A DNA stretch of 64,000 bases from Aplectana chamaeleonis (Eukaryota > Nematoda > Chromadorea > Rhabditida > Cosmocercidae): the NCBI GenBank assembly GCA_029168955.1, contig JAPDOI010000270.1, positions 248,001 to 312,000 on the forward strand. Reading direction: 5' to 3'. Below, piece by piece: positions 11,105-23,089 of the stretch. How positions within the stretch are numbered: the stretch's first letter is position 1; each line of letters begins with the position of its first letter. The notes under the pieces were generated by a model, which saw only the letters and a list, made by a program, of their open reading frames with translations, was not told the origin of the DNA and ran no database searches. Position numbers and translations under genes: made by a program.

Positions 11105-14100
11105 AGGCAGCAGACACGCTCGAAAAAATTGTCGAGATGACTACATTAGTGGGGTCGTGCAGGCCCTAGAAGAGCCCTCACGAACTTGCGAGCGTTAAAA
11201 ACGAGTCCAAATGACCGTATTTGAGCCCTAGTCAGTCGGGGGTGTGTATACAAGTCTGTTGGTACCTGCTCGTTGGTGCCCCTGCTTCTACTGAACCCAG
11301 CAGACGTTTGAGTATACACAGGGAACGTTCGAGCGATATAGCGTGCACAACTATATCGCGAAAGTATCCCGCACATTGCATAAAGGTGTTGCCGTCCGGC
11401 ACACTAAGGCCTCTGGCCCATAACACATTAGGATCCGTACCTAGGGAGTTCATGGAGTCTTTGGCCACAAGCCACAATTTCGCCACCCTGAATTGCCGGT
11501 CATTGTCGAGTGATATCCAACAATCTGCGTTGTCCAATTTTCTGAGCTACTTCCATGCACCGTTTGCTGCTTTGCAGGAAACTCGCCTCAAGGATAGACC
11601 CGTCATCAGCGTCGGAGAGTACACCATCTACTGCGGTAACGCTGACGATAGGAGAGTGAGAGGCTGTGCAATAGCTGTAAGGAAGGATTCCAATGGTATG
11701 ATCGAGGAATTCGGCTCGACGTCGTGTATGAATGCATTTGTGCGACTGCGGGATCACAGAGGATTTAATCTGTGGATAGTGAGTGCTCATGCGCCCACCG
11801 AAATCGCCGAAGACTATTCCAAGGATGCCTTCTATGAGGAACTCAATACGTTGCTAGCCAGGATACCTTGACATGCTGTTGTGGTGGGAATCGACGCAAA
11901 CGCGAAGATGGGACTTGATCAGGAATCTGAAATACTCGGTAAATGGTTCTTCCCAGTGGAGCAAACATCGGACAATGGATACCGCCTTGTCGACTTGTGT
12001 GAATGCAGTGGTCTGATTATTGCATCGACATTCAAGAGGAATCATCGCCGCCATCAGCTTACGTGGCAGGGACCAACCCAGCTATCTCTGAAAGAGCAGC
12101 GGATGCGGAAGATGACAACTTTGAAACAACAGCTTGACTATGTCCTGACGAGGAATATTCCAGTATCGGACATTCGAAGATCTAGAGCTGTGTGGGATGT
12201 CGCAATCGATTTGGATCACCGTCCAGTTCTGTTGAACTTCACTGCGAGGGTTCATAAGAGGAAGCGAGGGGCTAAGCCTCTCCAGAGGATTGATACGACA
12301 AGTCTCAGGGATGAAGAATGCAGAAAGAAATTCCGACAACGCGTTTCTGTTCATATCGGAGTACGGACTAAGAAGAAACTTTGCGACGCGGACTCTTTCG
12401 TCAAGTGCATCCAGGACGCTTCGAAAGAGGCACTCCCGGTTGTACAGCCCAGGAAGAAGCTCGCCTACGTCTCAGAGGAAACAACATCTACTTACAACAG
12501 AGTATGTGCTCTCCGAACTGCAGGAAACTTGGTGGAGGAGAAGCGTCTCAGGAGGAAGTTGCGTCGGCAGCTTCAAAATGACCGCGAACGAGAATGGACG
12601 TGTAGAGCTAAGGAGTTTGAGAAGGCTTGGGAGGAGAAGAATCCGAGGAAAGCCTACACGTTGTTACGACAGTATAGCGGCAAGATGAAGAGATGTTCTG
12701 CTGTCCTCAACACTACCAATGGAGTTGCAGTTGGTGATGCGACGCTGCCATTATGGAAGGATTACTTCAGTTCACTTCTGAATCGTCCAGCGCCGTCAGT
12801 ACCGGAGCTGCCGCATGTTCAGAGAGCACATTACGATGTCAGTGAGGAACCGCCGACTAAGGCTGAAGTTTCGAATGGTGTCCGGAAATGAAGAATGGAA
12901 AGGCAGGTGGAGATGACAACATCACTGCTGAAATGCTGAAAGCTCTTCCTCCGTCTGGGATTCGTGAAATGACCAACACCATCCGTGCCATATGGATGAG
13001 CGAAAGGATACCCGATTCTTGGAGACATGCAATCATCGTACCTCTTCACAAGAAGCTATCCGTCACGGATCCCAAGAACTACAGAGAGATCTCTTCACTT
13101 CGGGTCATGTACAAGGTTTTAGAACGTCTTATTCTCGAGCGACTCATCAATCATTATGAGGAAACGATCAGAGAGGAGCAAGCCGGTTTTCGACCTGGAA
13201 GATCGACCATCGACCAAGTGTTCGTTGTGAGAAGAGTAATCGAATCGTGGCAGCGGTATTCGAAGCCATTCCAGCTTGCTTTTTTGGACTTTGAAACCGC
13301 ATTCGACTCTCCTCAGCGTGATCGATTGCTCAACGCTCTGCGAGCCGATGGAGTCCCGGAAAAGTATGATCGACTAATCGAGGACATGAACAAAGGAACA
13401 ACAGCAGCAGTTCGTACGCCTGTCGGATTTACGTCAGCTTTCGAGGTGAGAACAGGAGTAAGGCAAGGAGCTGTAGCAGGACCTTTCCTATTCAACTTTG
13501 CCGTTGATGACATCATTAGAGTTGCAGAAGAGTTTCCTGCGGACGTGATCCTAACACCATCAGGACGCTCCCATGTCGACCTGGAGTACGCCGATGACAT
13601 TGTGTTATTCGCTGAAAACAACGCAAAACTGCGAAGGACGAAGGACTGTGAACCCAGTTTCGAAGTATGCCGCAGCCTATGGACGTCGTCTTCGTCCGGA
13701 CAAATGCAAGCAGATGTGGGTCTCTCAGAGGCCTTCTACAGGAGTTTGTGTGGACGGACAACGTATCGAACTGGTGGACGATTTCTGTTATTTGGGCTGT
13801 TTGCCGAAGAACGATGGTAGTTAAGCAGCGGATATTCAACAACGATGTGCGAAAGCTACGTCTGCATTCAATTCTCTAACCAAGTGTTTTTGGTCTACCA
13901 CCATCGCGAAGGAAGTCAAGTTGCGCGTCTACTTATCCGCTATTCGCCCTATCATGATGTACGGATCGGAGACGTGGGCAGCACCGAAGACGCAGATGGA
14001 AAGGTTGGATTGCACGGAGAGGGAGAGGAAGCTTTTTAGAAGTTTGCTCGGATACTTCTGGCCGCGGATGTGCCACAACGAAGATCTCTACAACGAGATT

Positions 14101-14490
14101 GACGCCTCACATCTACGTTTGACACGTGGGAGGTGCCAACATCTCCCAATGCCATCTCAAGCGGCAACGGAAGGTCGTCTTCGTCTGTTGGGGCATATTT
14201 TAAGAAGACCGCCAGATCGTCTTGTTCAACACGCTCTAAGGATGCTTCCAAGTCCTGTCTGGAAACGGCCGCCTGGACGTAGGCGAAAGTTTTGGACGGA
14301 TGTGGTGAAGGAGGATTTGAAATCACTCGGCATTGAAAGGCAATTCAGGCGGGCCAATATAGAACGTAACGTTATATCTTAATTTCCGTCGATTTGTTTT
14401 CGTCTTTGTCGTTATTTCTGAATACTAACAGCTTAAGACCTTCAGTTTAATCCATAAAATTGATATCATTTTTGAGCGTGTCTGCTGCCT
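11105..14490 (+). mobile_element. MITE-1 split by an RTE-type LINE
   Basis: The left part (from AGGCAGCAGACACGCTCG at 11105 to about 11229) and right part (from GGCCAATATAGAACG near 14352 to ...GAGCGTGTCTGCTGCCT at 14490) are the two outer portions of one MITE-1. About 230 bp of MITE interior, present in the 38334-38817 copy, is missing. The LINE between them also lacks its own 3' tail. The simplest reading is LINE insertion followed by one deletion that removed the LINE tail and adjoining MITE sequence. The flanks are TTGA and TTAC in place of TTAA. Confidence 0.75.
11237..14352 (+). pseudogene. RTE-type LINE copy 1: endonuclease-reverse transcriptase, broken
   Basis: It is collinear with the full-length copy at 54986-58264. 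The likely start is the ATG at 11452. An apurinic endonuclease-like domain comes first (LQETR, SAHAP, GIDAN, and a histidine-containing DHRP near 12219), followed by a basic linker and an RT domain with AFLDFETAFDS and an intact YADD (codons at 13587-13598). Compared with copy 2, a 3-bp deletion creates an in-frame TGA at 11869-11871, a 1-bp loss in an A run near 12888 shifts frame, and more frameshifts follow after ~13625 with a TAA near 13822. The C-terminal region with ETWAAPKTQ and GRRRKFWTDVV is readable to ~14345. The last ~180 bp and tail are missing. Confidence 0.85.
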
Positions 14491-15751
14491 TTACGTATTA
14501 CAACGTATGTTTTCAAACTTGTGACTTTTGCAATGTTTTTAGGACGTAGTCACTCACATTTTTTACTAGTCGCAGCGTGGACACTCTCGCTCTGTACTTC
14601 GGTCCGCTAACCTCGGTTTGTGCTATAATGGTTTCAGTTGTGAGATAATTTCCGTATTTGTGGGATTCGAGCCGCATGGGGTTCGGAACCCCGTGCTGTT
14701 GAAAATTCTGACAGTGCTGAAAAACAGCCGCAGAAACAAGACGAGAAACCTTTTTGTTAATACGCAGTCAATTCCTCCACGCTTTCAGGTTTTCAAATGA
14801 ATTCATAAACGAACGAATCCATGAGTTTTTCTGCGTCAATGGGTAGTCAGCTGACACAACTGTTGTGAAGTGGTATGTATGCTAGCCCCAGGGTGGAGTC
14901 GTCGGGGGACGCGCCACACTATGACGCCACACACAGTTTCCTTTCAACTATTTAATGGTAATGAACGATCTAGGCGATTAAGATTGCAATTTTTCCAGAG
15001 TACGCGAACATTTACAGATCTTGCTTTGAAGTTCAAAATGATAACGCTGACGGCTTCCGCGAAGCCTGCTCATTTTTTCGGCACTGCTCTGACGAGAGAA
15101 TGAACGCTTATGCCCCATGTTTCAGTAGAAAAAACAAAATCCATGTGAAAATTCTCCACTTTTAGGAACCCAAGTGAGTTCAACCTGCTGTGAGGCAAAA
15201 GTTAACACCATATACTCCCATGTGTGTGCTGGTTTTCATGGATGTGATGGCAAAAAGGACTTCAGAATACCAGGTAGCTTTGCACATTTGTATCATGACA
15301 TGTTAATTTCCTTTCTCTCATTTTCGTTCTCGACAAGTCGCTATTCATACTCCTCAACGCCAGCGCGTCACCAGCGTGGCGCGAGTTCGGCGTCGGAGCA
15401 TAAATGACCTAATGCCACCCACGCGCGTGGTGTCCGCACCGCCATGACGGCGAAGGCCGTAACGGCTTTTTCATCACCTTGCTATCATTCCATCATCAAT
15501 TTCTGTCCGTTCAACAATAATTAATTCCAGAACAACCCTGTTCTACCATGACCATAAATGCGGGTAGAGATCTTGCTTGCTCGGCAAAGTTAAGGCCTAC
15601 TTTAAATCGCTCCGCTGTAGTATTCATACTTTCCGCAAGCGCGGCAGTGTGACGTGCGTAGAAAATATTTATACTCCAATGCCACGCCCGCGCCTCACGA
15701 GCGTTTAGGAGTATGTATGGATTCCGCATCAGATTCAATCTTGCGAATTGA
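14491..15751. other. no supported gene
   Basis: A weak inverted similarity links 15344-15373 (TCATACTCCTCAACG) with 15690-15718 (GCGTTTAGGAGTATG), suggesting another small foldback that was later entered by the LTR element. Open frames of 60-125 codons on either strand show no recognisable domain. Confidence 0.35.
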
Positions 15752-15756
15752 CCAGG

Positions 15757-16281
15757 TGTCGCGAAGGCGATGCTTCCTCCATGTGATCTTACCCGGGCGC
15801 CGACGTGCCTGCGGTAGTGATCTAACGATCGCCCTGATGAGGCCGGTCGCCGGCCGGCCTGGCTGCTGAGGCAGTGGGTGTTCGTCAACGACCGCGGCCC
15901 CGTCCGGCTGTCTGCACTTCCCTCCCAGGAGCTACCGCAGGGCTCCTCGCCCTTAGAACAACGTTTGGAATGGAACAGGTACGATTAGAACATACTCAGC
16001 CCCACTACAGCGCCGCCTAACTTAGTCGCCTAAGGCGATTTCATCATTATACCCCCATTCATTGTTATAGGGTCTGAAAACTAATAAAGGTTAGTCAACA
16101 TAAGCTGTCAGTCGTTACCGTTGGTTGATCCAGCTGTTACTGTGAAAACGGTTGTGTTCGTGTTGCAGTAGGTTGTCGTCTGAAGAACTTTCCCTTGATC
16201 ATTCCACTAGTTGCTGGCAGCCCCCTGAAACCTCGCCTAGGATGTGCGCGTGGCACATGAGGGAACCCACCGAGAGCAACA
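15757..16281 (+). repeat. 5' LTR of the BEL/Pao element
   Basis: It starts TGTCGCGAAGG, ends CCGAGAGCAACA, and is preceded by target duplication CCAGG at 15752-15756. A candidate poly(A) signal AATAAA lies at 16083-16088. It contains a CCGGTCGCCGGCCGG palindromic stretch near 15843. No TATA box is clear. Confidence 0.9.
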
Positions 16282-16301
16282 TGGTGCATCGGAAGGATTC
16301 G
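16282..16301 (+). promoter_or_regulatory. candidate tRNA primer-binding site
   Basis: Immediately after the LTR comes TGGTGCATCGGAAGGATTCG. A TGG start complements the CCA end of a tRNA, and GGATTCG complements the CGAATCC of a T-arm. The spacing is one base short of a standard acceptor stem, so the primer tRNA is not assigned. Confidence 0.6.
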
Positions 16302-17751
16302 TGCCCTTTAGGCGAGTTAAATCGCTGGGCAACTACCACATTTCCCTCCGTGTGGCGCTAATTCGCCTGAAAAATCGTCAATCGATCAATTCATTTGTAA
16401 TTGTTCCTTTATATGTTTCGTTATTACCCGTTGGTGACATAACATAACATTACTACGATCACTTCAACATTTTTACCACTGCGAGAGGTCTTTAACCTTC
16501 TCATTCGTCCCTAGATTCCTCAGAAAGATCTGATCTATCACTCTTTTCTTCCCTTATCAATGCATTGTTATCGATATCTTATCAGTCTCGCTGCCCGACG
16601 AGAACACCTATCTTTCTCCCTATCTGCGAACCACTATCACTTATTTATCTTTCTTACCCTCGCCCCTCCAGTGGCATGCAGTCCATAATCGTTTATCGAT
16701 AACACCGCCACTCACACCCCCTCCCACCCTCCTTCGCGCGCCTTTTTCGAACTCGAGTGGAGACACCTCTCTCCCTGCCCTCCACTTGGCGCGCACTCTC
16801 TCGCATCCGGGTCAAGGATCAATCTCGATTCGACCTGACCCGCCCCTCATGCTCATTCTTCACCTTCTACAACCGGGTTTCCGGTTCTCTTCTGATTAGT
16901 CTTTCATTTTGTAAACTTTTTCATGATTGCTTAATGCCTGCATAGCCTTATCCCACCGACACCTCATACCAAGTATACACTCAACTAAACACTACAAGTA
17001 ACTCATAATAATGCCACACAGTTTCTTTGGAAACGAACTTGGTTTTTTGAACACTACAAGTAACTCATAATAATGCCACACAGTTTCTTTGGAAACGAAC
17101 TTGGTTTTTTGTTTTCTCGTTGTATAAAGACAGCAGTCTGGATGGATAATGAGTTGAGCGAAAAGGCACTGGGCCATCTTGGCCTTCACAGGCCTTATGA
17201 GGTCCACCCCTTCTGTCAGCCTTGACACATGGGTACGCCTGGACTGTGGCAACCAGCCGTCCCCACAGGGGCTGTCGGATGTGGAGTGCACGAACTCGCT
17301 GTGGTTACTGCGATCAATACAGCGGAGAGCGAAATGAGCCGGCGCCTTAAAGATTGGAACGCACAGGTTCCCGCCCCTCTGAACATACGACGGCGATCAG
17401 AGTGTGGTGGAGAATACGCCGTCCTCGCGGGAAAGGAGAGCATGGATTACAGATTTCCGGCAAGTTAGTAAGATCTCAGTATCGTGGAGATGCTGGGCGC
17501 ACCTATGAGAGGATCCTCGCCCCACTACTATACGGTCTGATCAACCGGTTTAGGTAGCTTTGGTATGGTGTCATAGACTGCCAATGCTCGCTCAACGGTT
17601 CCTAACGGGATCGGGGTGACACCCACCCCTCCTCTCTGTTGCTTGATCAAAGAAACCCAGCTCATAGGAATTATCACCGTGGATCACTACATCCAGTACA
17701 GTAGTCAGTACCATGTCCTTCAAAACAAAAAAAAAATCAAATGTAGATTTC
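16302..17751 (+). other. retrotransposon leader with a 62-bp tandem duplication
   Basis: This is non-coding leader between the primer-binding site and the inverted-repeat block. 16560-16900 is strikingly C/T-rich. At 16989-17112 a 62-bp unit (ACACTACAAGTAACTCATAA...) is present twice in direct tandem with almost no change. 17216-17560 is more GC-rich with several short frames that I do not recognise. Confidence 0.6.
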
Positions 17752-18337
17752 CTCAGGCAATCGCCGCATTCGATGCGTGTCGAATATGCATTCAACTCGA
17801 AGACAATGTGGTTTCGAGCACAGTCAGGGAACGTGCTGCTAGGGGAGCACGTGCTCCTATTGTGTTCCAAATTACAGCACGTGCCCCAACAAATAAGCCG
17901 TCCAATGCGTGCATGATACACATTCAACTCGATGACAAAACGATTATCCAGAAAAGGAAAGTATACGCTGCACTCCTGAGACGGAACTGAAAGGTCGGCA
18001 GCTTCGGCGGTTTAATTACCCAAGTTTGCGGTACTTTACCCGCTCGGCCGCTGGAAGCCTCATCCAATAGCTGACGGCCCCAGATGGAGCTCGGCGAGCT
18101 GGCCGCGTCGCACGTCGGTGTGCCAGCCGCGTCGCGTCTGTGTGCTGCAACGGTAGCGCTGGACTACCTTGCAGCACGTACTCCTGCGATTGAATTTCGC
18201 GGCACATGCTCCTATAAAATTTTGCAGCACGTGCTGCTGTTTGGAGCACGTACCCCTGTGATGGAGCCTTTCGATGGGTGTGGTCACTCGAGTTGAATGC
18301 ATGTTTGACACGCATTGAATGCGGCGGTTTTCTGAGT
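17752..18337. repeat. inverted-repeat block in the retrotransposon leader
   Basis: CGCCGCATTCGATGCGTGTC near 17762 is mirrored by GACACGCATTGAATGCGGCG near 18309, and the similarity extends over ~50-bp arms (17752-17802 and 18287-18337). Between them are several AGCACGTGCT motifs at 17838-17885 and 18172-18250, which are palindromic and add secondary-structure potential. The SL1-like sequence at 18009 lies close to the centre of this block. Confidence 0.7.
18009..18030 (+). promoter_or_regulatory. SL1-like leader sequence followed by a GT donor
   Basis: GGTTTAATTACCCAAGTTTG matches the first 20 bases of nematode SL1 exactly. The next two bases are CG where SL1 has AG, and GT follows, as in the SL RNA gene where the donor site ends the leader. 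Downstream sequence does not resemble the rest of SL1 RNA and no Sm-site is evident, so this is not a normal SL gene. A TTTTCAG acceptor lies at 18488-18494, 31 bp before the gag ATG, so a cis-splice from 18030 to 18495 would give the gag transcript an SL1-like 5' segment. That last step is inference. Confidence 0.7.
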
Positions 18338-18525
18338 CTGTGGCTAAACAATACACTCAACAAAAAAAAAACTTTTCACAATTTAGCATGATCCTTATTT
18401 TTATCCACATACCGACTCACTACTCCCATTAACGTTTTCGTGAAACTTCACTCAGCATAATCAGTGTTTCACAAATATACAAACTGGTTTTCAGGGTAAT
18501 ACTGTTCTCAATTAAGCCCATTACT

Positions 18526-19925
18526 ATGTCATCAACTGGCTATATAAAAGGAACAATGACTAAGGCAGCGAATGCTCTGAGAGCATCAATCGAGAAGATC
18601 GATCCATCGCTATACGACCCCTTGGAGGTCAAAGGTGGGTTGGACGAAGTCACACAAGCAATACATCACCACAAAACGGCCCTCCTAACAAACAAACTCT
18701 CTATTAAACGCTACATTGAAGCGCTTAAGGAGACTTGGAAGAAGGCAGAGGAGCATACCAAAGAATATCCAAATTCTGAGGATAGTTCAAGAGTCCGTCA
18801 GGAGTTTGAAAATCATTGGGAAACCAATGCATTTGACGACTGCCTGGATGATGCAGAACAAGTTCTCATCAAGATCGAGGTAGCCTTGCAACTCCTACCC
18901 TTGCCTAGCTCCACCATTACCCTCAATACCCCCACTCCAAAGCCACCAGAGAACATTCCAGGTACACCCACTTCAAAGCCCTTACCGAACATTCCAAGAA
19001 CACCCACTTCAAACTCATCAGTTGATACAATCTCCAAACCAGCAGGCAATAATGTCAGTACATCCCATGTCGTGCACCCTCCGGGTCAATATATGGACAA
19101 CAGTCAACTGCGAAATCCTTATATGCATGAGATGCGAATTCAAACAGACCCAAGGGCAATAACAATCAATAATGTTGGCGACATTGCTAATATTGATTCA
19201 ATACAAGCTCATTTTGAGTCAACAAATCGAATCAATATGTCACAACCTACTGGTGCGGGGATGGAAAATACCAATACATTTCCGAATCTGCATAACCAAC
19301 TTAGCCATTACAATAGACCAACTGCAGAAAATGAGCAATACTTGAAACTCCCTAAGTTTGAGCTTCCAGAGTTTCACGGCGATATGGCCTCATTTCCAGA
19401 GTTCTGGGAACTATTTTCAGCAGCTGTGCACAACAATAATAGTGTTCCAGTAGCACTAAAGTTCCTACATTTGAAATCCAAACTCAAGGGTAATGCAAAA
19501 AACCTAATCGCGTCAGTGCAGCTCACAGAAGCTAACTACCAGGAGGCTGTGAATTTATTGCTCAGTACATATCGCCGACCCGATATTCTTCGGAACAGGC
19601 TCTGGGAACACTGGAAGACTTGCCTCCAGCACCAAAAACCCCTATTGGGCAACGCTTTACGCTTTGCAAGATTAAGGGGATCTGGGTCCAACTAAAGAAC
19701 CTCGAAGAACAATCGGGATCAACGGGGACAATGAGAATAGTCCGTTCGAATTTTCAGCGCCATACTCGCGAGAAAGTGGGCGAACTGAGAAGACATATTG
19801 ATCGTTGGACAGTTGACGACCTCATCCTCGCATTTGATCGGGTAATTGATCAGTTTGAGGTGATGGAAAACACAGATCCAACATATTCACTCTTCTCAAA
19901 CACCACAACAGTGGTGAACATATAA
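18526..19925 (+). pseudogene. gag: BEL/Pao gag
   Basis: The frame opens at ATG 18526 after the TTTTCAG acceptor at 18488-18494. The N-terminal ~120 residues are helical and charged. A Pro/Thr-rich linker with repeated TPTSKP-like motifs follows (~residues 135-175). From ~residue 272 comes the region typical of BEL gag (LPKFELPEFHGD, FPEFWELF, LKFLHLKSKLKGNAKNLI, NYQEAVNLLLSTY), which I associate with the DUF1759 family. A frameshift near 19612 ends the first frame at 19695; the continuation is readable to a stop at 19925. Role: capsid protein of the retrotransposon particle. Broken in this copy. Confidence 0.85.
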
Positions 19926-20852
19926 TCAAGGTCCCCGAACAGAAAACAGGATCATTACAGCAACAGACAATGCAGATCACCTGTCCGGAACGCTAGAAGC
20001 CCAGAAACTATCCGCTGTCCATTCTGCTTTCGCAGAGGACACAGAGCAGAGAAGTGTCAGGAGTTCCAATTCATCCGAGACATAAGAAACATGACAGCTG
20101 ACTTAAAACTCTGCTTCCGATGTCTGAGAAAGGGGCACAGTTGCTCAACATGCACAGCTCCTTGCTGTAATATCTGTGGTTGTGGGCACCATAAATCGCT
20201 ATGTTACAGTGAAGGAGCGTCACGAACCAGAAATACATCTCACTCGCCGACGCAGAGCAGATCAAGAACTGCACGTTCTCCCACTAGACGCCTAACCGAT
20301 TATCATCGAGGGCGGTCACCTTATGAAAGAACACGTTCTTCTAGTCGGTCAGCGATCAGTCAATCACCTCAAAGGGGCGACAGAGGAACATCTAGATCAC
20401 CGAATTCAAGAATTCGAATCAGAGATAATCCAAAAACCCCTGTTGCTACCAACACCAATGCATTCACTACAATTTTCAACTTACCAGAGAGCTCAGATTC
20501 ATCGGAAGACGAGACGGAAGATTCTGAATTGAGCACTGTCCTAACGAATAGTGTCCAAGTATCAGAAATGGAGCACACGCCAGTGAAAACTGTAGCGTGT
20601 AAAACCGTTACTTCAAGTAGCGTTCCCCGTCTGATGACATTCAAAGCTCTAAGCTACAATTTCAATACCAAGTCCCATCAGCTGTTAACAGTGTTCTTGG
20701 ATAGTGGAAGCCAACACAGCTTTATCGCTAAAGATACTGCTATGTCGCTGGGAATTCCCCTAAAATCACCCACAAACATTACAACTATGACCTTCGGTGG
20801 GCATCAGCATACCGAAAAGTCTTACAAAACAAAGATCACACTACAAGTCTGA
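19926..20852 (+). pseudogene. BEL/Pao nucleocapsid knuckles and aspartic protease
   Basis: Two zinc knuckles are readable: CPFCFRRGHRAEKC (20016-20057) and CFRCLRKGHSCSTC (20112-20153). A third Cys/His cluster (CCNICGCGHHKSLC) follows, then a Ser/Arg-rich linker. The protease region contains LLTVFLDSGSQHSFI with the catalytic DSG at 20700-20708, and IPLKSP beyond it. The frame is the same as the end of gag and is separated from it only by one stop at ~19925. It ends in a TGA at ~20850, after which a frameshift is needed to reach the RT frame. It binds RNA and processes the polyprotein in the family. Confidence 0.85.
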
Positions 20853-22975
20853 GTTAGCGGTAAGCAGATGCGCCTCAAACTGTGGACTCGTCGGTACATT
20901 ACCACAGTCCCAGAGACGCCGGAATTCGAGGACCATAACCCAGGAAAGTCAGAGCCAACAGCTGTCCCCGTGGATATATTGGTTGGAATGGACTAGTACT
21001 GGCAAATTATGGGTACGAGTTCCAACATAAATCTGCCATCAGGTCTCGTTAAAACCAAAACCCAACTCGGTTTTGTGTTTTATCTTGAAATCAGAGCGAT
21101 TCCTCTCTCAATGTTACCGCGACAACTATGGCGGAACAAAAACCAGACAGTGAGACGGACAATTTAGTTCGGAAACTACTGGGTTTGGATATGCAAGAGC
21201 TAAAAGATAACCAGAATACAACCGATTCTGAAATAATTAAACAGTACTACAATACTGTTCAAGTCATCAACGGGAAAATACATGTCAAGTTCCCTTGGAA
21301 AGCTGACCATCCTCTTCTCTCAGACAACAAAGCGTTGGCAATGCGCAGACTGGAAAACCAGTATGCGAAGCTCCACACCAACTCTCAGGTCTGGAGCGAA
21401 TATTGTGAAATCTTTGAAGATCAACTCAAGTCTGGGATAATAGAAGAGGTGACGGATGACAAATTCATTACAAATACCGCACATTACATCCCCCACCAAG
21501 CTATTATCAAGCCAGAGAGCTCCACGACAAAACTGCGCATTGTATTCGATGCATCCAGTTATACGAAAGGCTGTCCAAGTCCGAATGATTGCACACATCA
21601 AGGACCTACAATGCTACCTGACTTGTGCGGCACGCTGTTACGCTCAAGACTCACCCCTATTTTGATTACAGCGGGTGTGAAGAAGGCATTTCACCAAAAT
21701 GGGCTTCAGGAAGACCAAAGAGATGTCACAGGGTTTCTCGGGTTGAAGGATACATCCAGTCCACCAGATTGGAAAAACCTTCGCATCTTCAGGTTCAGCC
21801 AAATCCCCTTCGGGATAAATGCCTCCCCTTTCTTACTGAGCATGTCCATCAAATACGCTCTCGAAAGAGATGAAAATAACCTCCTCCGAGAAGAAATCCT
21901 AGCCAACACTTACGTTGATAATGTCATAATCAGGGCCATGAACCCCGAGGAGGGCATACAGAAACGTGAAAAGTGCAAGGGAGTGTTCTCCAGTATGATC
22001 ATGAACTTGAGAGAGTTCATGTCCAACAGTGAGGACGTTATCAAAACAGTTCCTTCTAAAACCGCATGAAGAAGACAACCAATACAGTTAAACTACTAGG
22101 TATACGATGGAGTCCTCAGTCGGACATACTAAGTGTGTCCACGAAAACAGGGTCTAGAGCCGTAAATACCAAGCGCACAGCGCTTCAGGCATTCGCTTCA
22201 ACTTTTGACCCTCTAAAAGTCCTCACACCTCTATTCGTGAAAGCAAAAGTCTCCATTCAAGACTTTTGGCTCAACGAATATTCCTGAGATGAAGCTTTGG
22301 ACGCATCCTCCACACAAAAGTGGAAGACGATTGTTCAAGAAATAGATGGTTTCGTTGGAAAAGAACCTAGATTCATGGCTTGCACTTCCAAGTGTCAGTG
22401 TGACTTGGTAGTGTTTGCAGACGCCAGTAAAAGAGTGTACGCAGTAGCATCATACTTAGTATGCAGACCAGTAAGCGGCAACCCTTGCAGTAATCTTATT
22501 TTTTGCCAAAATAAGATTAGCTCCACCGAGACAAATAAACATCCCCAGAATGGAGTCACTGGCCTTTGTGCTAGCCGCCAATATAGCTAGTTTCCTTCGA
22601 AAACAACTAGCACTACAGCTTAATGCACTATATTTGCTATCTGACTCACACATAGCACTATATTGGGTCCACTCCAAAAAGCCGCTCAAAGTTTTCGTAA
22701 ATAACCGAGTAAAAAATATCAAAGCAGTTCTGGACGAATTTGCACAAGCAAACATTACACATGATTTGCATTACATTAATAGCGAGATGAATCCAGCAGA
22801 TTGCGCAACCCGTGATCTTACAGCTTCTGAGATCACAAATCATTCGTGGTTGCACGGTCCTCAGTTCATTCTCGATACTCCGTCGCATTGGCCCAACTCG
22901 AATTTAGATTTCAGCTCCGCCAAGCCTTCTTCAAAAGAGGCAGCAGCAGAATTCTAAATCGGTTACTACACCATC
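20853..22975 (+). pseudogene. pol: BEL/Pao reverse transcriptase and RNase H
   Basis: The RT core lies at 21128-22069: LRIVFDASS, then ILITAGVKKAFHQ where the family normally has an Asp before the aromatic/EKAF segment, then FRFSQIPFGINASPFLL, and YVDN at 21911-21922 where active enzymes have YVDD. Two catalytic positions therefore look substituted. A frame change near 22066 leads to KLLGIRW, characteristic of BEL pol. The RNase H-like part carries FADASKRVYAVASYL (~22413) and continues in the frame at 22550-22957 with LSDSHIALYWVHS and NPADCATRD. Several frameshifts and stops separate these blocks. Confidence 0.85.
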
Positions 22976-23089
22976 AATACAGTTATACCACTCATTCATA
23001 CCATTTAATGAGACCAACTCATACTCCAAGTTGATCCGTGTGGTGATCTACGCACTCAAGTACATAAAGAAACTAAGTTTCCTTTGTAC

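Noticed and set aside
15511..15888. 125-codon minus-strand frame
   Set aside because: It straddles the 5' LTR boundary and target duplication, so it is a chance frame.
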